NCBI GenBank assembly: GCA_002839285.1
Contig: PGXT01000021.1
Span: forward strand, 1-64,000
DNA from: Spirochaetae bacterium HGW-Spirochaetae-5
GTDB taxonomy: Bacteria > Spirochaetota > UBA4802 > UBA5550
Length of the DNA: 64,000 nucleotides
Direction: 5' to 3'
Each line of letters starts with the position of its first letter. Position 1 is the first letter of the stretch. Of this stretch, positions 40,001-49,767 are shown piece by piece. Made by a program: the position numbers and the translations under genes. Under the pieces are notes generated by a model. The model worked only from the letters and a program-made list of their open reading frames with translations. It was not told where the DNA came from and ran no database searches.

Positions 40001-40622
40001 AGGCCTTGATCATGTGCTTTCAACAGGAGAAAATATTAACATACTTGTACTGGACACTGAGGTCTATTCAAATACCGGAGGGCAGGCTTCAAAGGCGACA
40101 CCGGCTGCTGCAGTTGCCAAATTTGCTGCGTCGGGCAAAAAAATGAAAAAGAAAGATCTCGGCGTAATGGCGATGTCGTACGGTTATGTTTATGTTGCGC
40201 AGGTTTCGATGGGTGCAAATCAGGCACAGTTTTTAAAGGTAATAAAAGAGGCCGAGGCATATCCCGGACCATCCCTTGTAATTGCCTATACCCCGTGTAT
40301 TAATCATGGGATAAAAAGCGGTATGGGGTCAACGCAGACAGTTATGAAAAAAGCTGTTGAATGCGGTTACTGGCATCTTTACCGTTATAATCCCCTTCTG
40401 GAGAATGAAGGTAAAAATCCTTTTATTCTCGATTCTCCGGAACCTCAAACGGAAAAATTTAAAGAATTTCTCATGAATGAAACACGTTATACCTCTCTAA
40501 TTCATGAATTTCCGGACAGGGCCGATGAGCTTTTTGCAATGGCCGCAGAGAACGCGAAATGGAGATACGAAAGATACAAAAGCCTTGCAGGTGTGTCGCT
40601 GGAGAAAAGAGATGACGGCTGA
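37071..40622 (+). CDS. nifJ: Pyruvate:ferredoxin (flavodoxin) oxidoreductase
   Basis: 1183 aa; YPITPSSTMAE, two 4Fe-4S motifs (CIQCNQCSLVCP, CYGCGSCVTVCP), GACAGCGETPHYKLITQLFG, GGDGWAYDIGFGGLDH, EVYSNTGGQASK. Confidence 0.97.
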   Translation: MTTKKLKISSMDGNTAAAHIAYAFTEVAAIYPITPSSTMAECVDEWSAYGKKNIFGETVKVVEMQSEAGAAGAVHGSLQAGALTTTFTASQGLLLMIPNMYKISGELLPGVFHVSARSLSTHALSIFGDHSDIYAVRQTGFAMLSAGSVQEVMDLAAVAHLSAIKSRIPFVHFFDGFRTSHEIQKIEEIDYEDLSILIDQEKLSEFRNRSLNPDSPVTKGLAMNPDIYFQFREASNSYYSALPEIVNDYMDGIYAITGREYHPFMYYGSDSPERIIIAMGSVTETIKETIDYLAEKGEKVGLITVHLYRPFSIKHLFSQLPSTVKKIAVLDRTKEPGSSGEPLYLDVLSAFNGLDDSPVIVGGRYGLSSKDVTPGQIAAVYKNLESNNPQHNFTIGIVDDVTNLSLDTVKDITTVPSGTFEAKFYGVGSDGTVGANKNSIKIIGENTELYAQAYFAYDSKKSGGVTVSHLRFGSSPVRSTYLVNNPDFVACHVPSYLDKYDVFEGLKPGGIFLLNCSTNEEETKAALPLKMKKYLADNKIRFYTIDASAIAEDLGMRGKINNIMQAAFFKVSEVIPYDLAVEQMKDAVKKTYGKKGDKVVDLNNSSIDRGGDMVKEIKIPEEWSSLSPETTAARSKAGDGFINNIARPVNALQGNKLPVSTFIDRADGTFPNGTSAFEKRGIASHVPEWVASNCIQCNQCSLVCPHAVIRPFLINGEEAGKLPFKTALPPAKGKGLDGHGFRIQISPLDCYGCGSCVTVCPSKEKALVMQPLETQLGQIPQWDYMSENITYKDHLMDRFSVKGSQFSKPLLEFHGACAGCGETPHYKLITQLFGNRMMIANATGCTSIYCGSAPSTPFTTDSKGRGPSWASSLFEDNAEYGFGMYLGYAKLRNRVEELLTKISDETVNEQLRKAALDWLLNKDDNELSDSAVESLIPLLEKDNSGEAAALLELKKYMRRRSVWCVGGDGWAYDIGFGGLDHVLSTGENINILVLDTEVYSNTGGQASKATPAAAVAKFAASGKKMKKKDLGVMAMSYGYVYVAQVSMGANQAQFLKVIKEAEAYPGPSLVIAYTPCINHGIKSGMGSTQTVMKKAVECGYWHLYRYNPLLENEGKNPFILDSPEPQTEKFKEFLMNETRYTSLIHEFPDRADELFAMAAENAKWRYERYKSLAGVSLEKRDDG

Positions 40623-40897
40623 TTCTTGTTCCAAGTTCACTTTACTTTCGAAAGGTGTGTAAAAAAAATACAACTGTTCCCTGGATGCAGACCTTCCGGA
40701 TGGAGGTGAAAATTCAGGGTTCAGTTATAAAAACTATATTGTACAGCAGATCCGGGCGGTCCGTGATGCGGAGGTAAAGAGTTTTTCCGGAATGCCTCAC
40801 GGGATTGTGATAAACTGTTTATCGCCCCGGAGATTTTTTACAATAATTTTAAAAAACAGTGGAGTCGGCAAACGGCCTGACTTCGGGAGAGAATAAC

Positions 40898-41932
40898 ATG
40901 GGTAGTGTAAAGGACTTAGTAGTAATAACCGGTCCTTCCGATGAACTGCCGGGAGTGGGGAGATTTAATTTCTCAGACCGCTATTCAGTCTTTGACTGGG
41001 GTGAAATGCCGGACCTGATACAAAAAAAAGGTACAGCATTATGTATAATAAGCGCGTATTTTTTTGAGGAGTTGAATAAGATTGGGGTACCCAATCATTA
41101 CCGGGGTCTCTTTGATGAAAGCGGGTCAGTAGTTTCACTAAAGGAGTTGTCAAAACCTTCGCATTCCATGGCAGTTAATCTGTACAGGGTTTTTAATCCT
41201 CTTGAAGCAGGAGGACGGTATAATTATTCAGACTACAACGGCACAATTTGTAATTATCTGATTCCTCTTGAAGTTATTTACCGCAACAGTCTTCCGGAAG
41301 GATCAAGTGTTTTTAAACGCCTCAAAGAGGGGGAGATTAAACCTGAAGATTTAAGTCTTTCCGGTACTCCGGAACCGGGTTTAAAACTTGATAGTCCAAT
41401 CCTCGATGTATCGACTAAACTTGAAGTTACGGACCGGTATATCAAATGGGATGAAGCACAGAAGATATCCGGTCTTCTCCCGGCTGAAATAAAGAGACTG
41501 AAAGAGATAACTCTGGCAATAAATAATCTTATAAATGAAGCTGCCGGGAAAATAGGTCTGGTAAATGAAGACGGAAAGTTTGAGTTTGCGCTCAATGAGA
41601 AAAAGGAAATAGTAGTAATTGATGTTCTCGGTACACCGGATGAATGCCGTTTCACGTATAACGGACTCCATGTAAGCAAAGAGCTTGCACGGAATTTTTA
41701 TCGTGGAACAAGGTGGCATAGAGAAACCGAGTATGCCAAAAAAACAGACAGGCAGTCATGGAAATCGCTGGTTCAGGCTGAACCGCCGCCCCTCCCTGAG
41801 CGTCTGTCAATGCTATTTTCTTTTATGTATCAGGCAGTCTGCAATGAGCTGACGGAAAAGAAGTGGTTTGAAGTCCCCTCTCTTTCTGATGTAATGAAAG
41901 AAATAGAGAAAGAACTTGATTTTGTTAAATAG
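40898..41932 (+). CDS. purC: Phosphoribosylaminoimidazole-succinocarboxamide synthase
   Basis: YSVFDWGEMPDLI, VFNPLEAGGRYNYSDY, LIPLEVIYRNSLPEGSS, VIDVLGTPDECRF; start ATGGGTAGT at 40898 preferred over 40859. Confidence 0.85.
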   Translation: MGSVKDLVVITGPSDELPGVGRFNFSDRYSVFDWGEMPDLIQKKGTALCIISAYFFEELNKIGVPNHYRGLFDESGSVVSLKELSKPSHSMAVNLYRVFNPLEAGGRYNYSDYNGTICNYLIPLEVIYRNSLPEGSSVFKRLKEGEIKPEDLSLSGTPEPGLKLDSPILDVSTKLEVTDRYIKWDEAQKISGLLPAEIKRLKEITLAINNLINEAAGKIGLVNEDGKFEFALNEKKEIVVIDVLGTPDECRFTYNGLHVSKELARNFYRGTRWHRETEYAKKTDRQSWKSLVQAEPPPLPERLSMLFSFMYQAVCNELTEKKWFEVPSLSDVMKEIEKELDFVK

Positions 41933-42007
41933 ATCTGTTTCATTTACCTATTCCGCCTTGTTTCGGAGGAGGGGTAAGGTGTTTTTCTGCCTGTAAAAAT
42001 TTAGTTT

Positions 42008-42352
42008 GTGGAGATTCCTATGGCTGAAGTGATGAAACATGAGTTTCTTCTTGGATTTATCAAAATATATATTCTTCAATACGCGGATAGAGAACCTGTA
42101 TATGGAAAGGAGATTCATGAACACCTTGCCGGGGCGGGTTATCATCTATCATACGGAACACTTTACAACACGTTTCACGGACTTGAAAACAAAGGTTACC
42201 TTGTTCACGAAGATTGCAATGTCGGGGGCAAAATTAGAAAATATTACAATATTACTGATTCCGGGCGGGAAGCACTGCAGATAGCCATGGAACAGATTGA
42301 GAAACTTTTTGCTGATTTACATTATAATAATAAAAAATTATCAGGCGGTTAA
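42008..42352 (+). CDS. PadR-family transcriptional regulator
   Basis: YGKEIHEHLAGAGYHLSYGTLYNTFHGLENKGYL...GRIRKYYNITDSGREAL-type wHTH. Confidence 0.85.
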   Translation: MEIPMAEVMKHEFLLGFIKIYILQYADREPVYGKEIHEHLAGAGYHLSYGTLYNTFHGLENKGYLVHEDCNVGGKIRKYYNITDSGREALQIAMEQIEKLFADLHYNNKKLSGG

Positions 42353-42355
42353 GAA

Positions 42356-42859
42356 ATGAGAAAAACCATTATAGATGCAGCACCTCTTGTCGGCATATTA
42401 ATCGGGAGTGATTCTGATTACAGTACAATTGAAGAGACTATAAAAATATTAAAATCTTTTGAAATACCCCATGAAGTAAATGTTATATCTGCACATAGAA
42501 CCCCCATGGCTGCTCATGATTACGCAACAAAGGCGGAATCAAAAGGGCTGGAGGTAATTATTGCCGGTGCAGGGGGCGCAGCTCATCTTGCCGGTGTAAT
42601 AGCATCACTTACTCCTTTACCTGTGATCGGAGTTCCTATGGAGACAAAAAGTCTTGGCGGTCTTGATTCTCTTCTCTCTATTGTTCAGATGCCGGGGGGT
42701 GTGCCGGTTGCAACAATGGCAATAGGTACGGCCGGGGCCCGTAATGCAGGGATCTTTGCAGCACAGATTCTCGGCGGGAAAGATTCTTCTATCAGATTAA
42801 AGGTTAAGAATTATAAAGAATCGCTGGCAAGTGATGTCGGGAAGAAAAAACTAAATTAA
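42356..42859 (+). CDS. purE: 5-(carboxyamino)imidazole ribonucleotide mutase
   Basis: VGILIGSDSDYSTIEET, VISAHRTP, IIAGAGGAAHLAGVIAS, MPGGVPVATMAIG. Confidence 0.95.
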   Translation: MRKTIIDAAPLVGILIGSDSDYSTIEETIKILKSFEIPHEVNVISAHRTPMAAHDYATKAESKGLEVIIAGAGGAAHLAGVIASLTPLPVIGVPMETKSLGGLDSLLSIVQMPGGVPVATMAIGTAGARNAGIFAAQILGGKDSSIRLKVKNYKESLASDVGKKKLN

Positions 42860-43084
42860 GTCTGTGAAACGGTTCTTCAGGCGCAAATGTTTCCAGGGAT
42901 GAGTATGATTTGTATGTGCTGAAAGAGAGGGGGATTACCGGGGTAACTCTGTAGTCCCCTTTTTCAGGTGCAGTTTAAAGCGCTGTACCCTTGAAAAAAA
43001 ATCTGCTGCAGTCTTTCATATTCCGGATATAAATTCTTTTTTTTACACTATGCATTTACGATTGAAATAGTACTGTCTGCAGGT

Positions 43085-43157
43085 TTCGACTCCGCTCAGC
43101 CGGCGTTGAATTACGTTCCCTGCTTGTATTGAGCTTGTCGAAATGAGCGGAGTCGAA
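43085..43157. repeat. REP-like foldback
   Basis: TTCGACTCCGCTCA (43085-43098) / TGAGCGGAGTCGAA (43144-43157). Confidence 0.7.
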
Positions 43158-43258
43158 GGGCTAATTGTACTAATTCATTCATTAAATGCTATAAATAATA
43201 GATTTAAGAATTATTACTATTTAATAATACAAATAATCAACGGAGACTTTAAAACTAT

Positions 43259-43873
43259 ATGACGGAAAGTCTGTTTTATCTTGATATATTCGGCACGGTA
43301 TCCTTTGCTGTTGCCGCTTCACTTATGGCATACAAAAAGAATCTGGACCCGTTCGGGATTCTGGTTATATCTGTTATTACTTCAGTAGGCGGCGGTACTC
43401 TGAGGGATATTCTTCTCAGAAATTATCCGATATTCTGGATCGATAATATTATCTATCTGGTTGTTATAATAATTTCATCTCTTCTGACACAGATATTTAT
43501 TAAATATATTTCAAGGATTTCAAATATACTGCTGATTTTTGACGCAATAGGGATTGGTGTTTTTACTGTTATCGGTATTAAAATCTCTCTTAATTTCGAT
43601 CTTCATCCATTAATCTCCATAACGATGGGTACAATGACAGCAGTTTTCGGCGGTCTTATCCGCGATGTGTTATACAACGAAATACCGGTTATTCTTCATA
43701 AGGAACTTTACGCGACTCTATGTATTTCCGGAGGGGTTGTATTCTTTATTCTAAAGTATATGGCCATACCGGTTGATATTAACTATGCGGTTTCAATGCT
43801 GTTTATTATTATAACAAGGATTATTGCAATTAAATATAACCTCTCGCTGAAATCTTTGACTTTGATAAAGTAA
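43259..43873 (+). CDS. TRIC-type / UPF0126 (YicG-like) membrane protein
   Basis: Duplicated GGGTLRDILL / FGGLIRDVLYNEIPVI motifs. Confidence 0.85.
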   Translation: MTESLFYLDIFGTVSFAVAASLMAYKKNLDPFGILVISVITSVGGGTLRDILLRNYPIFWIDNIIYLVVIIISSLLTQIFIKYISRISNILLIFDAIGIGVFTVIGIKISLNFDLHPLISITMGTMTAVFGGLIRDVLYNEIPVILHKELYATLCISGGVVFFILKYMAIPVDINYAVSMLFIIITRIIAIKYNLSLKSLTLIK

Positions 43874-43944
43874 AAGATTTCAGTTGATCAAGTACTCCGG
43901 CTGAATGTTCCTCTCCTGAGTAAAACAGGCTAATGAGATTTTAA

Positions 43945-46506
43945 TTACGCCGAGTTCCGTCCGGCATTAATTATACCGTATGAAGACCGGATTATCATAT
44001 GAGTATATTTTTCAATACTACCGGGATCGGCATTCTCTTCTTTCAGACGGTTAACCATGCACAGGGCATACTGCTGAATTACGCATAACGGTAAAATCAT
44101 CTTTTCTCTGAGATCTACGGAGAGGCGGTCCTTGGGATTCCCCTGCATCAGATATTCCATCTCTGAAACCTCAAGGAGGTTGGTGCATGTGCGGTTATAT
44201 TCTTCCAGAAGATCTGTCCAGAGTTCACCGTATTCTTTGTCGTTGCGCATAAAAGACGTTATATTAAAGTTTGTTTTTTTCAATACCATCATGCTGTTCA
44301 TAATAAGTGTTCTGAAAAATAGTGAACGCTTAAACAGATCGAGTAGTTCAGCTTTTTTACCTTCTTCCATTGCTTTGTTAAGAGCATGACCCAGACCGTA
44401 GAAGCCGGGTATATTCTGTTTGTTCAGGTTCCAGGATCCTACAAAGGGGATGGCTCTCAAATCTTTCAGGCTGAAATTTTCAAGGTTACCTCTTTTGTCA
44501 GGTCTGCTCCCGATATTCGCCTTTCCAAAGTAGGGGAGAGCGCTGCGGTTAACAAGATAGGGTATAAATTTTTGGTTATTCCGCAGTTTAAGATAGGCAT
44601 CAAAGCTGTCATTGGAAAGGCACTCCATCAGGTCATGGTCTGCCGGTAGAAAATCTGCGTTGTGTCTGCTGTAAAGCCGGTTTTTAAGACTTGCGCTTAT
44701 GAGCTGTTCCATGTTGTACCTGGCAGAAATTACTGTTCCGAAATTGGAGCTGATGGTTTGCCCTTGAACTGTTAAATGAATTCTGGTGTTTTCAATACTC
44801 TTTCCGTGGGAGGTGTAGAAACTATGGGTTTTCCCGCCGCCCCGTGCCGCAGGGCCGCCGCGACCGTCAAAGAATGTAAGTTCTATACCGGCCTCTCTTG
44901 ATAATGCGGTCAATGCCTCTTTGGCTTTGTATATGGCCCAGTTCGCAGTAAAGTATCCGCCGTCCTTTGTTCCGTCGGAAAATCCGAGCATAATGGTCTG
45001 GCGGTTATTCCTTCTTTTGAGATGTTCTTTATAATAACAGTTGCTGTATAATCTCTGCATTATTGATGCGGCGTTAGCAAGGTCGGTGATTGTTTCAAAT
45101 AAAGGAATTATATCAACAGATATGCTGTTGAAGTCCCATCCTGCAAATGTAAATAACGCCATGAGCTCAAAAATACTATCTTCACTGTCGCAGTTGCTTA
45201 TAATATATCTGTTGCACCCCTTTTCGCCGTTAAGGCTCTGGATAGTCCGGATAGTATTTATGCAGCAGAGAGTCTCGTTTGATGAATCTGTTCCCATGGA
45301 TAAATACTTCTCCCGGAGATTTCCGCCAAGAAGAAATTCCGCCCTGTCACCTGCAGGGAGAGATTCATATCTTTTATCCTCATTCATGCTTTGTAAGATG
45401 CCGGTCAATACTTCCCGATGAACTGAGTTATTCTGGCGTATATCCAATGAGGCGAAATGATAACGGAAAACAGTGACGGTGTTGATCAGCCGGTTCGTTT
45501 CATATTCATAAATACCGTCATAATTTTCTTTTAGAATATTCCGGATTTCTGTCAAAACCGTAATAAGTTCATCAATAGATATTTCCGGTTCCTTTTCCGA
45601 ATAAAGGCTTCTGAATAACTCCATCTCAAGAAACCGCAGTTTTTCGTAGACGATTTTAAAAGTAAGTTTTCTTTTTAATTTCCGGACCTCTTCATAGTAC
45701 TTCCTTATTATGGATGACCGGAGCCTGTTGGCAACTTTTAGAGTAATGTCTGATGTTACAAAGGGGTTGCCGTCACGGTCACCGCCGGGCCAGAATCCCA
45801 TCTCAAGCAGACCCGGATTTATAAGCTCTCCGCTCTGCCCCGGAATAGTGTTCTGCACTGTTTCCTGAATATTAAGAACTGCCTCGTAAAAGACATTTTC
45901 AAGATACCAGATAAGGCTTATTGCCTCGTCATAAGGTGTGGGTTTTCTTTTACTGAAAAAGGGTGTAAATGACAGCTGTTTCAGAAGAGTGCTGATATGT
46001 GACAGATTGTTATTTCTGATTGCAAGGTTCAGATCGTTTATAATTCCAAGAATTGTTCCGGGATAAAACTGTGTAGGATGAGCCGTCAGTACCACACGGA
46101 CGCTATTACTGGAAAGAAGATCCATGATCTCATTGGATTTACCCTCTTCGACGGCATTTCCAATAACATTGCTGAGAGAATTTGATCCGCTGATATTATT
46201 GATTTTTTCAAATGATGCATCTTCAACGGCGTCAAAGAGTACAACTTCTCGCTCTGTATATTTTATGATCTGAAAAAGACCATCAATTATTTTTTCATCA
46301 TCGGTTATCCCCGGGAAAAATGAGGAAATTATCTCTTCAGGATTCTCTTCCCGGTCAACTCCCTTTAAAACATGCTCATTGAACTCCAGAAGGATTCTCC
46401 CCGCCCCTTTGTTATCCAGAGGGAGTCCAAGAAAAACACTATTCAGAAATTGAAATTTATTCTGCACAAATTCTATGAAATTCTGTTCTATTACATTTTT
46501 ATTCAT
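43945..46506 (-). CDS. ppc: Phosphoenolpyruvate carboxylase
   Basis: VVLTAHPTQ, FWPGGDRDGNPFV, MLGFSDGTKDGGYFTANW, FFDGRGGPAARGGG. Confidence 0.95.
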   Translation of the reverse strand: MNKNVIEQNFIEFVQNKFQFLNSVFLGLPLDNKGAGRILLEFNEHVLKGVDREENPEEIISSFFPGITDDEKIIDGLFQIIKYTEREVVLFDAVEDASFEKINNISGSNSLSNVIGNAVEEGKSNEIMDLLSSNSVRVVLTAHPTQFYPGTILGIINDLNLAIRNNNLSHISTLLKQLSFTPFFSKRKPTPYDEAISLIWYLENVFYEAVLNIQETVQNTIPGQSGELINPGLLEMGFWPGGDRDGNPFVTSDITLKVANRLRSSIIRKYYEEVRKLKRKLTFKIVYEKLRFLEMELFRSLYSEKEPEISIDELITVLTEIRNILKENYDGIYEYETNRLINTVTVFRYHFASLDIRQNNSVHREVLTGILQSMNEDKRYESLPAGDRAEFLLGGNLREKYLSMGTDSSNETLCCINTIRTIQSLNGEKGCNRYIISNCDSEDSIFELMALFTFAGWDFNSISVDIIPLFETITDLANAASIMQRLYSNCYYKEHLKRRNNRQTIMLGFSDGTKDGGYFTANWAIYKAKEALTALSREAGIELTFFDGRGGPAARGGGKTHSFYTSHGKSIENTRIHLTVQGQTISSNFGTVISARYNMEQLISASLKNRLYSRHNADFLPADHDLMECLSNDSFDAYLKLRNNQKFIPYLVNRSALPYFGKANIGSRPDKRGNLENFSLKDLRAIPFVGSWNLNKQNIPGFYGLGHALNKAMEEGKKAELLDLFKRSLFFRTLIMNSMMVLKKTNFNITSFMRNDKEYGELWTDLLEEYNRTCTNLLEVSEMEYLMQGNPKDRLSVDLREKMILPLCVIQQYALCMVNRLKEENADPGSIEKYTHMIIRSSYGIINAGRNSA

Positions 46507-46842
46507 TGTTTTTATCTTTTCAAAAATTTATTTCAGAAAGAGTAGCGAAAAGCAGATTACGGTCAAGCTTTTTGTGTTAATATTATTCATTATAAATGTA
46601 ACTGCCCGTTTTTTTGAGGCAATATGGATACTCATATCTTCCAGGCCTTAATGATATTGGGGCAACACCCGGTATTATATTTTCAGCCCGGAGCGCTGTG
46701 CCTGAAAAAAAATTGCTCCCTATATGTCTCATATGGAGTTTTATCTGCCATTAAACCGTAAAATTTCATGCCGAAGTGATAAAAAAAAATAAATTCAATT
46801 TTTTTATTTGACACAGAACCTAATTTAAATAGATTTGCTCTC

Positions 46843-46926
46843 GGAGAGTTGTTCGAGTGGTCTAAGGAGACGGTCTTGAAAACCGTTGGGTTAATAGCCC
46901 CGAGGGTTCGAATCCCTCACTCTCCG
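46843..46926 (+). tRNA. tRNA-Ser (anticodon TGA)
   Basis: ggagagt...actctcc acceptor stem, long variable arm, anticodon loop cttgaaa, ggttcgaatcc T-loop. Confidence 0.93.
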
Positions 46927-46965
46927 AATTTTTTTCCCGTAAAAAAAGAAAAAGATGCCGGATCA

Positions 46966-47051
46966 GGAGAGGTGCCCGAGTGGCCGAAGGGGGTTGACTG
47001 CTAATCAATTGTATCGTTTAGGTACCGGGGGTTCGAATCCCCCCTTCTCCG
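46966..47051 (+). tRNA. tRNA-Ser (anticodon GCT)
   Basis: ggagagg...ttctcc acceptor, long variable arm, anticodon loop actgctaat, ggttcgaatcc. Confidence 0.93.
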
Positions 47052-47068
47052 GATTAGCAAAATAAAAT

Positions 47069-47488
47069 ATGAACTTCGAAAATACTAAAACAAAAACAGC
47101 AGCAGTAAAGAATTACCTTCAGAAAATCTATACCAGCCATATAAAAACTTTTGATCCTCTGCTTCTGTCATATTTCCCATTTATCGGCTGGTTTATACCG
47201 ATGACGATGAAAAAAGATGATGAGTTTTATATGTATCATGCTAAGCAGGGATTTATTCTGGCTCTGTTTTTTACAGGTGTCTGTACTTTCTTATATTTTT
47301 TCCTTTATTTCATTTCTGTCCGTGCTGATATTTTCAAATTTATCATTGTAATGATTATTTATATTCTTTATATTATTTATGTTTCCTTTGCTGCATTGGG
47401 CACAAGGATGATATTAAAGGGTGAAAAGGGTGAGCTTCCCTTTATCGGCAGATACATCTCTGTATATACTTCTAAACTGAATATATAA
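47069..47488 (+). CDS. DUF4870-like small membrane protein
   Basis: SYFPFIGWFIPM...EFYMYHAKQGFILALFF, RMILKGEKGELPFIGRY. Confidence 0.6.
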   Translation: MNFENTKTKTAAVKNYLQKIYTSHIKTFDPLLLSYFPFIGWFIPMTMKKDDEFYMYHAKQGFILALFFTGVCTFLYFFLYFISVRADIFKFIIVMIIYILYIIYVSFAALGTRMILKGEKGELPFIGRYISVYTSKLNI

Positions 47489-47494
47489 AAAATC

Positions 47495-47568
47495 GCGTCT
47501 GTGGCTCAGCTGGATAGAGTAGCGGACTACGAATCCGTTGGTCGGGGGTTCGAATCCCTCCAGACGCA
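47495..47568 (+). tRNA. tRNA-Arg (anticodon ACG)
   Basis: gcgtctg/cagacgc acceptor stem, anticodon loop ctacgaa, ggttcgaatcc. Confidence 0.93.
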
Positions 47569-47572
47569 CATT

Positions 47573-47600
47573 AAAGCCCTGATTATATCGGGGCTTTTTT
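47573..47600 (+). terminator. Rho-independent terminator after tRNA-Arg
   Basis: aaagcccTGATTATATCGgggcttttttt hairpin plus T-run. Confidence 0.85.
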
Positions 47601-47691
47601 AATGGGCAGATTCCTTCAAGTACTTGATTTTGCAGGGTTTGCAAGAACTTTAAATAAAATGAATATCTCTGACAATGGAACGGTAAATAAT

Positions 47692-48639
47692 TTATTTTCC
47701 ATGATTTGAATCATATTTGCTGAATATGTTTTTCATCATGGGGTCAGTAACTGCAGAGAGAACAATCTTCTTCTCCATTTCATCAATAAAAATATGCTCA
47801 CCGTCAAAATACTCCACAGCCTTTACTGGATCGGACATCTCTTTCACCATGCTCACAATTAATGATATTCTTGACATATCCCTGCTGTTGAATGGAAGAC
47901 TCCTCTCTTTTTCATAGTCGGTGGTCTCCCTGTATTTGCGTATCATGTCATTAAGCCTGCTGAAGAGATTTATATCCTTCTTGTATTTCTCAAAAAATTC
48001 TGCCGATACCTGCTGGGTTGATTCACTCTCTGACATTAACAGTAGAATATATTTGAAAAGATGGTAATTGCGGGATATTACTCCCCTGAGCACATCTTCG
48101 GGGAGTTTCAAAAAATAATTTATTAATTCCGTAACGTTCCTTACTTGTAAAAAATATTTGTCAAGCAGTGGAACATCAAATCTTGAAAGTATTACAAACA
48201 GCAGGAGTTTATCGTTCTGAATATATTTTGATTTCAATGTCAACTCAAACAGCCTCTCCCTGCTTATAAAGAAGAGTACTTCATCCATAATATTTTCTGC
48301 AGTATTATCATGCAGATTGCAGTAGACAAATGTGAAAATTATAAACCTTTCAAGAATCCCGATCGTGAACCGTTCCGAATTCATGTATTCCTGAATATTT
48401 TTCATATCTCTGAAAAGAATGAGAAAATAGAAAAACTGCTGGGACAGATCATAGTCATCGACATTTATTACTTTTTCAGTAAGCGTGATAAATTCATCCA
48501 GGCTCATCCTTTCGAATAAAGGTCTCACCCTGTTAAGACAGGGAAATGAGGAATCATTCATCATCGCTTCCACATAGAACAGCTGGAATTTGCTGAATCC
48601 TGCTTCTGTAAAAATGTCGTTTGTGTGTTCATCGGCCAT
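47692..48639 (-). CDS. Conserved hypothetical protein
   Basis: 315-aa ORF; no family recognised. Confidence 0.5.
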   Translation of the reverse strand: MADEHTNDIFTEAGFSKFQLFYVEAMMNDSSFPCLNRVRPLFERMSLDEFITLTEKVINVDDYDLSQQFFYFLILFRDMKNIQEYMNSERFTIGILERFIIFTFVYCNLHDNTAENIMDEVLFFISRERLFELTLKSKYIQNDKLLLFVILSRFDVPLLDKYFLQVRNVTELINYFLKLPEDVLRGVISRNYHLFKYILLLMSESESTQQVSAEFFEKYKKDINLFSRLNDMIRKYRETTDYEKERSLPFNSRDMSRISLIVSMVKEMSDPVKAVEYFDGEHIFIDEMEKKIVLSAVTDPMMKNIFSKYDSNHGK

Positions 48640-49028
48640 TATTTTAACCGGGTGATGTCATATTTTTTACTTATACTAAAATACAAAATTAAAATAGCAA
48701 GACATCTGCTGACAGGACAGATTTTGACTATAAAAAAGTGCGATTTTATATGTTTTTTTTACGATTTTTATAAAAAGTTTGTTTTTTACTATTCCCGGAC
48801 ATAACTGAATGCAGATAGCTCTCTCAAATACGGGCAGTAGTTTACTTTCGGGATTATGGCGTCACGAGCATGTGTATCTAAAATAATGATCTGCTGCCTC
48901 TAATCTTTTATTAATAAAATAAAATTAAAGCTCAACATTTATTCTTCCGATACTTTTAGTGTCATTATTGATTCTGTTATACGATTGTATTCTGGAATAT
49001 TTTAATAAAATTAAAAAAAGGAGTATTT

Positions 49029-49232
49029 ATGGCAACTGCTAAACAACTTGAGAACATCATCAAAAGAAAGACTTTGAAAGTAGCGAAGTGTCAGAAAGAG
49101 ATTAAAGCTGAAACTTCAGCAATTGCAAAACTTAAAGGTGAGTTAGTGATTGCAAAGAAAAAAGAAGCTGAAGTAAAAGCTAAGGCAAAAACCAAAGCTA
49201 AACCCAAAGCAAAAGCTAAGCCTAAGAAATAA
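49029..49232 (+). CDS. Small Lys/Ala-rich histone H1-like protein
   Basis: 67 aa, C-terminal KAKAKTKAKPKAKAKPKK tail; RBS aaaggag; followed by terminator. Confidence 0.7.
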   Translation: MATAKQLENIIKRKTLKVAKCQKEIKAETSAIAKLKGELVIAKKKEAEVKAKAKTKAKPKAKAKPKK

Positions 49233-49252
49233 TCTTAAGGATCTTAGATTAA

Positions 49253-49280
49253 AAAAAAGAGGGGATTGCCCCTCTTTTTT
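49253..49280 (+). terminator. Rho-independent terminator
   Basis: aaaaaagaggggattgcccctctttttt. Confidence 0.88.
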
Positions 49281-49767
49281 GCTTCAGAGTAATCTTCACT
49301 TAATCTTTTCAATGCAGCATTAATTCACAATCAGGAACTTCGGATAAACCGCAATATATTATACGTTCGATCATTATTAATAACCAGTATTTATTACTTT
49401 AATTTTCTAAGGTAAATAAAGCTCTATAATTCCTGTGTTTTACACGAAAAGTAAGATTCAGGAATAACTACTGATAAATAACAGAAATTAAGTTTATCCC
49501 GAAAAATTATTATTACTCTATATTGATATACTTCCGATAATTAAAATAAGAAAAACTGTATAATAGATGAATCAGTGTATATTAAATTGATTATGCTGAA
49601 AATGAAATTATATGGAGTTACTCTTTTTCACAGACAACGGGATAAGATTTAAAGACTATAAAGCTGGCATATAGTTTATAGGATAGCGGGCTTTTTTTAT
49701 TGCAGAGATTGTGAGGCATTAATGTATCCTAATATAAGCTACATAGTTAATTACTCATCGGAACAGT

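Noticed and set aside
39545-40272. Minus and alternate-frame ORFs inside nifJ (e.g. 39545-39940, 39802-40023, 40036-40272)
   Set aside because: Fully overlapped by a long, motif-rich CDS; Ser/Leu/Pro-rich shadow translations.
40623-40858. Possible riboswitch in the leader of purC
   Set aside because: I could not recognise a purine, TPP or other riboswitch core; no support beyond an untranslated stretch.
47414-47644. Minus-strand ORF MQTLQNQVLEGICPLKKPRYNQGFNVRLEGFEPPTNGFVVRYSIQLSHRRDF
   Set aside because: It is the antisense translation of the tRNA-Arg (47495-47568), a well-known spurious protein pattern (LEGFEPPT...RYSIQLSHRR).
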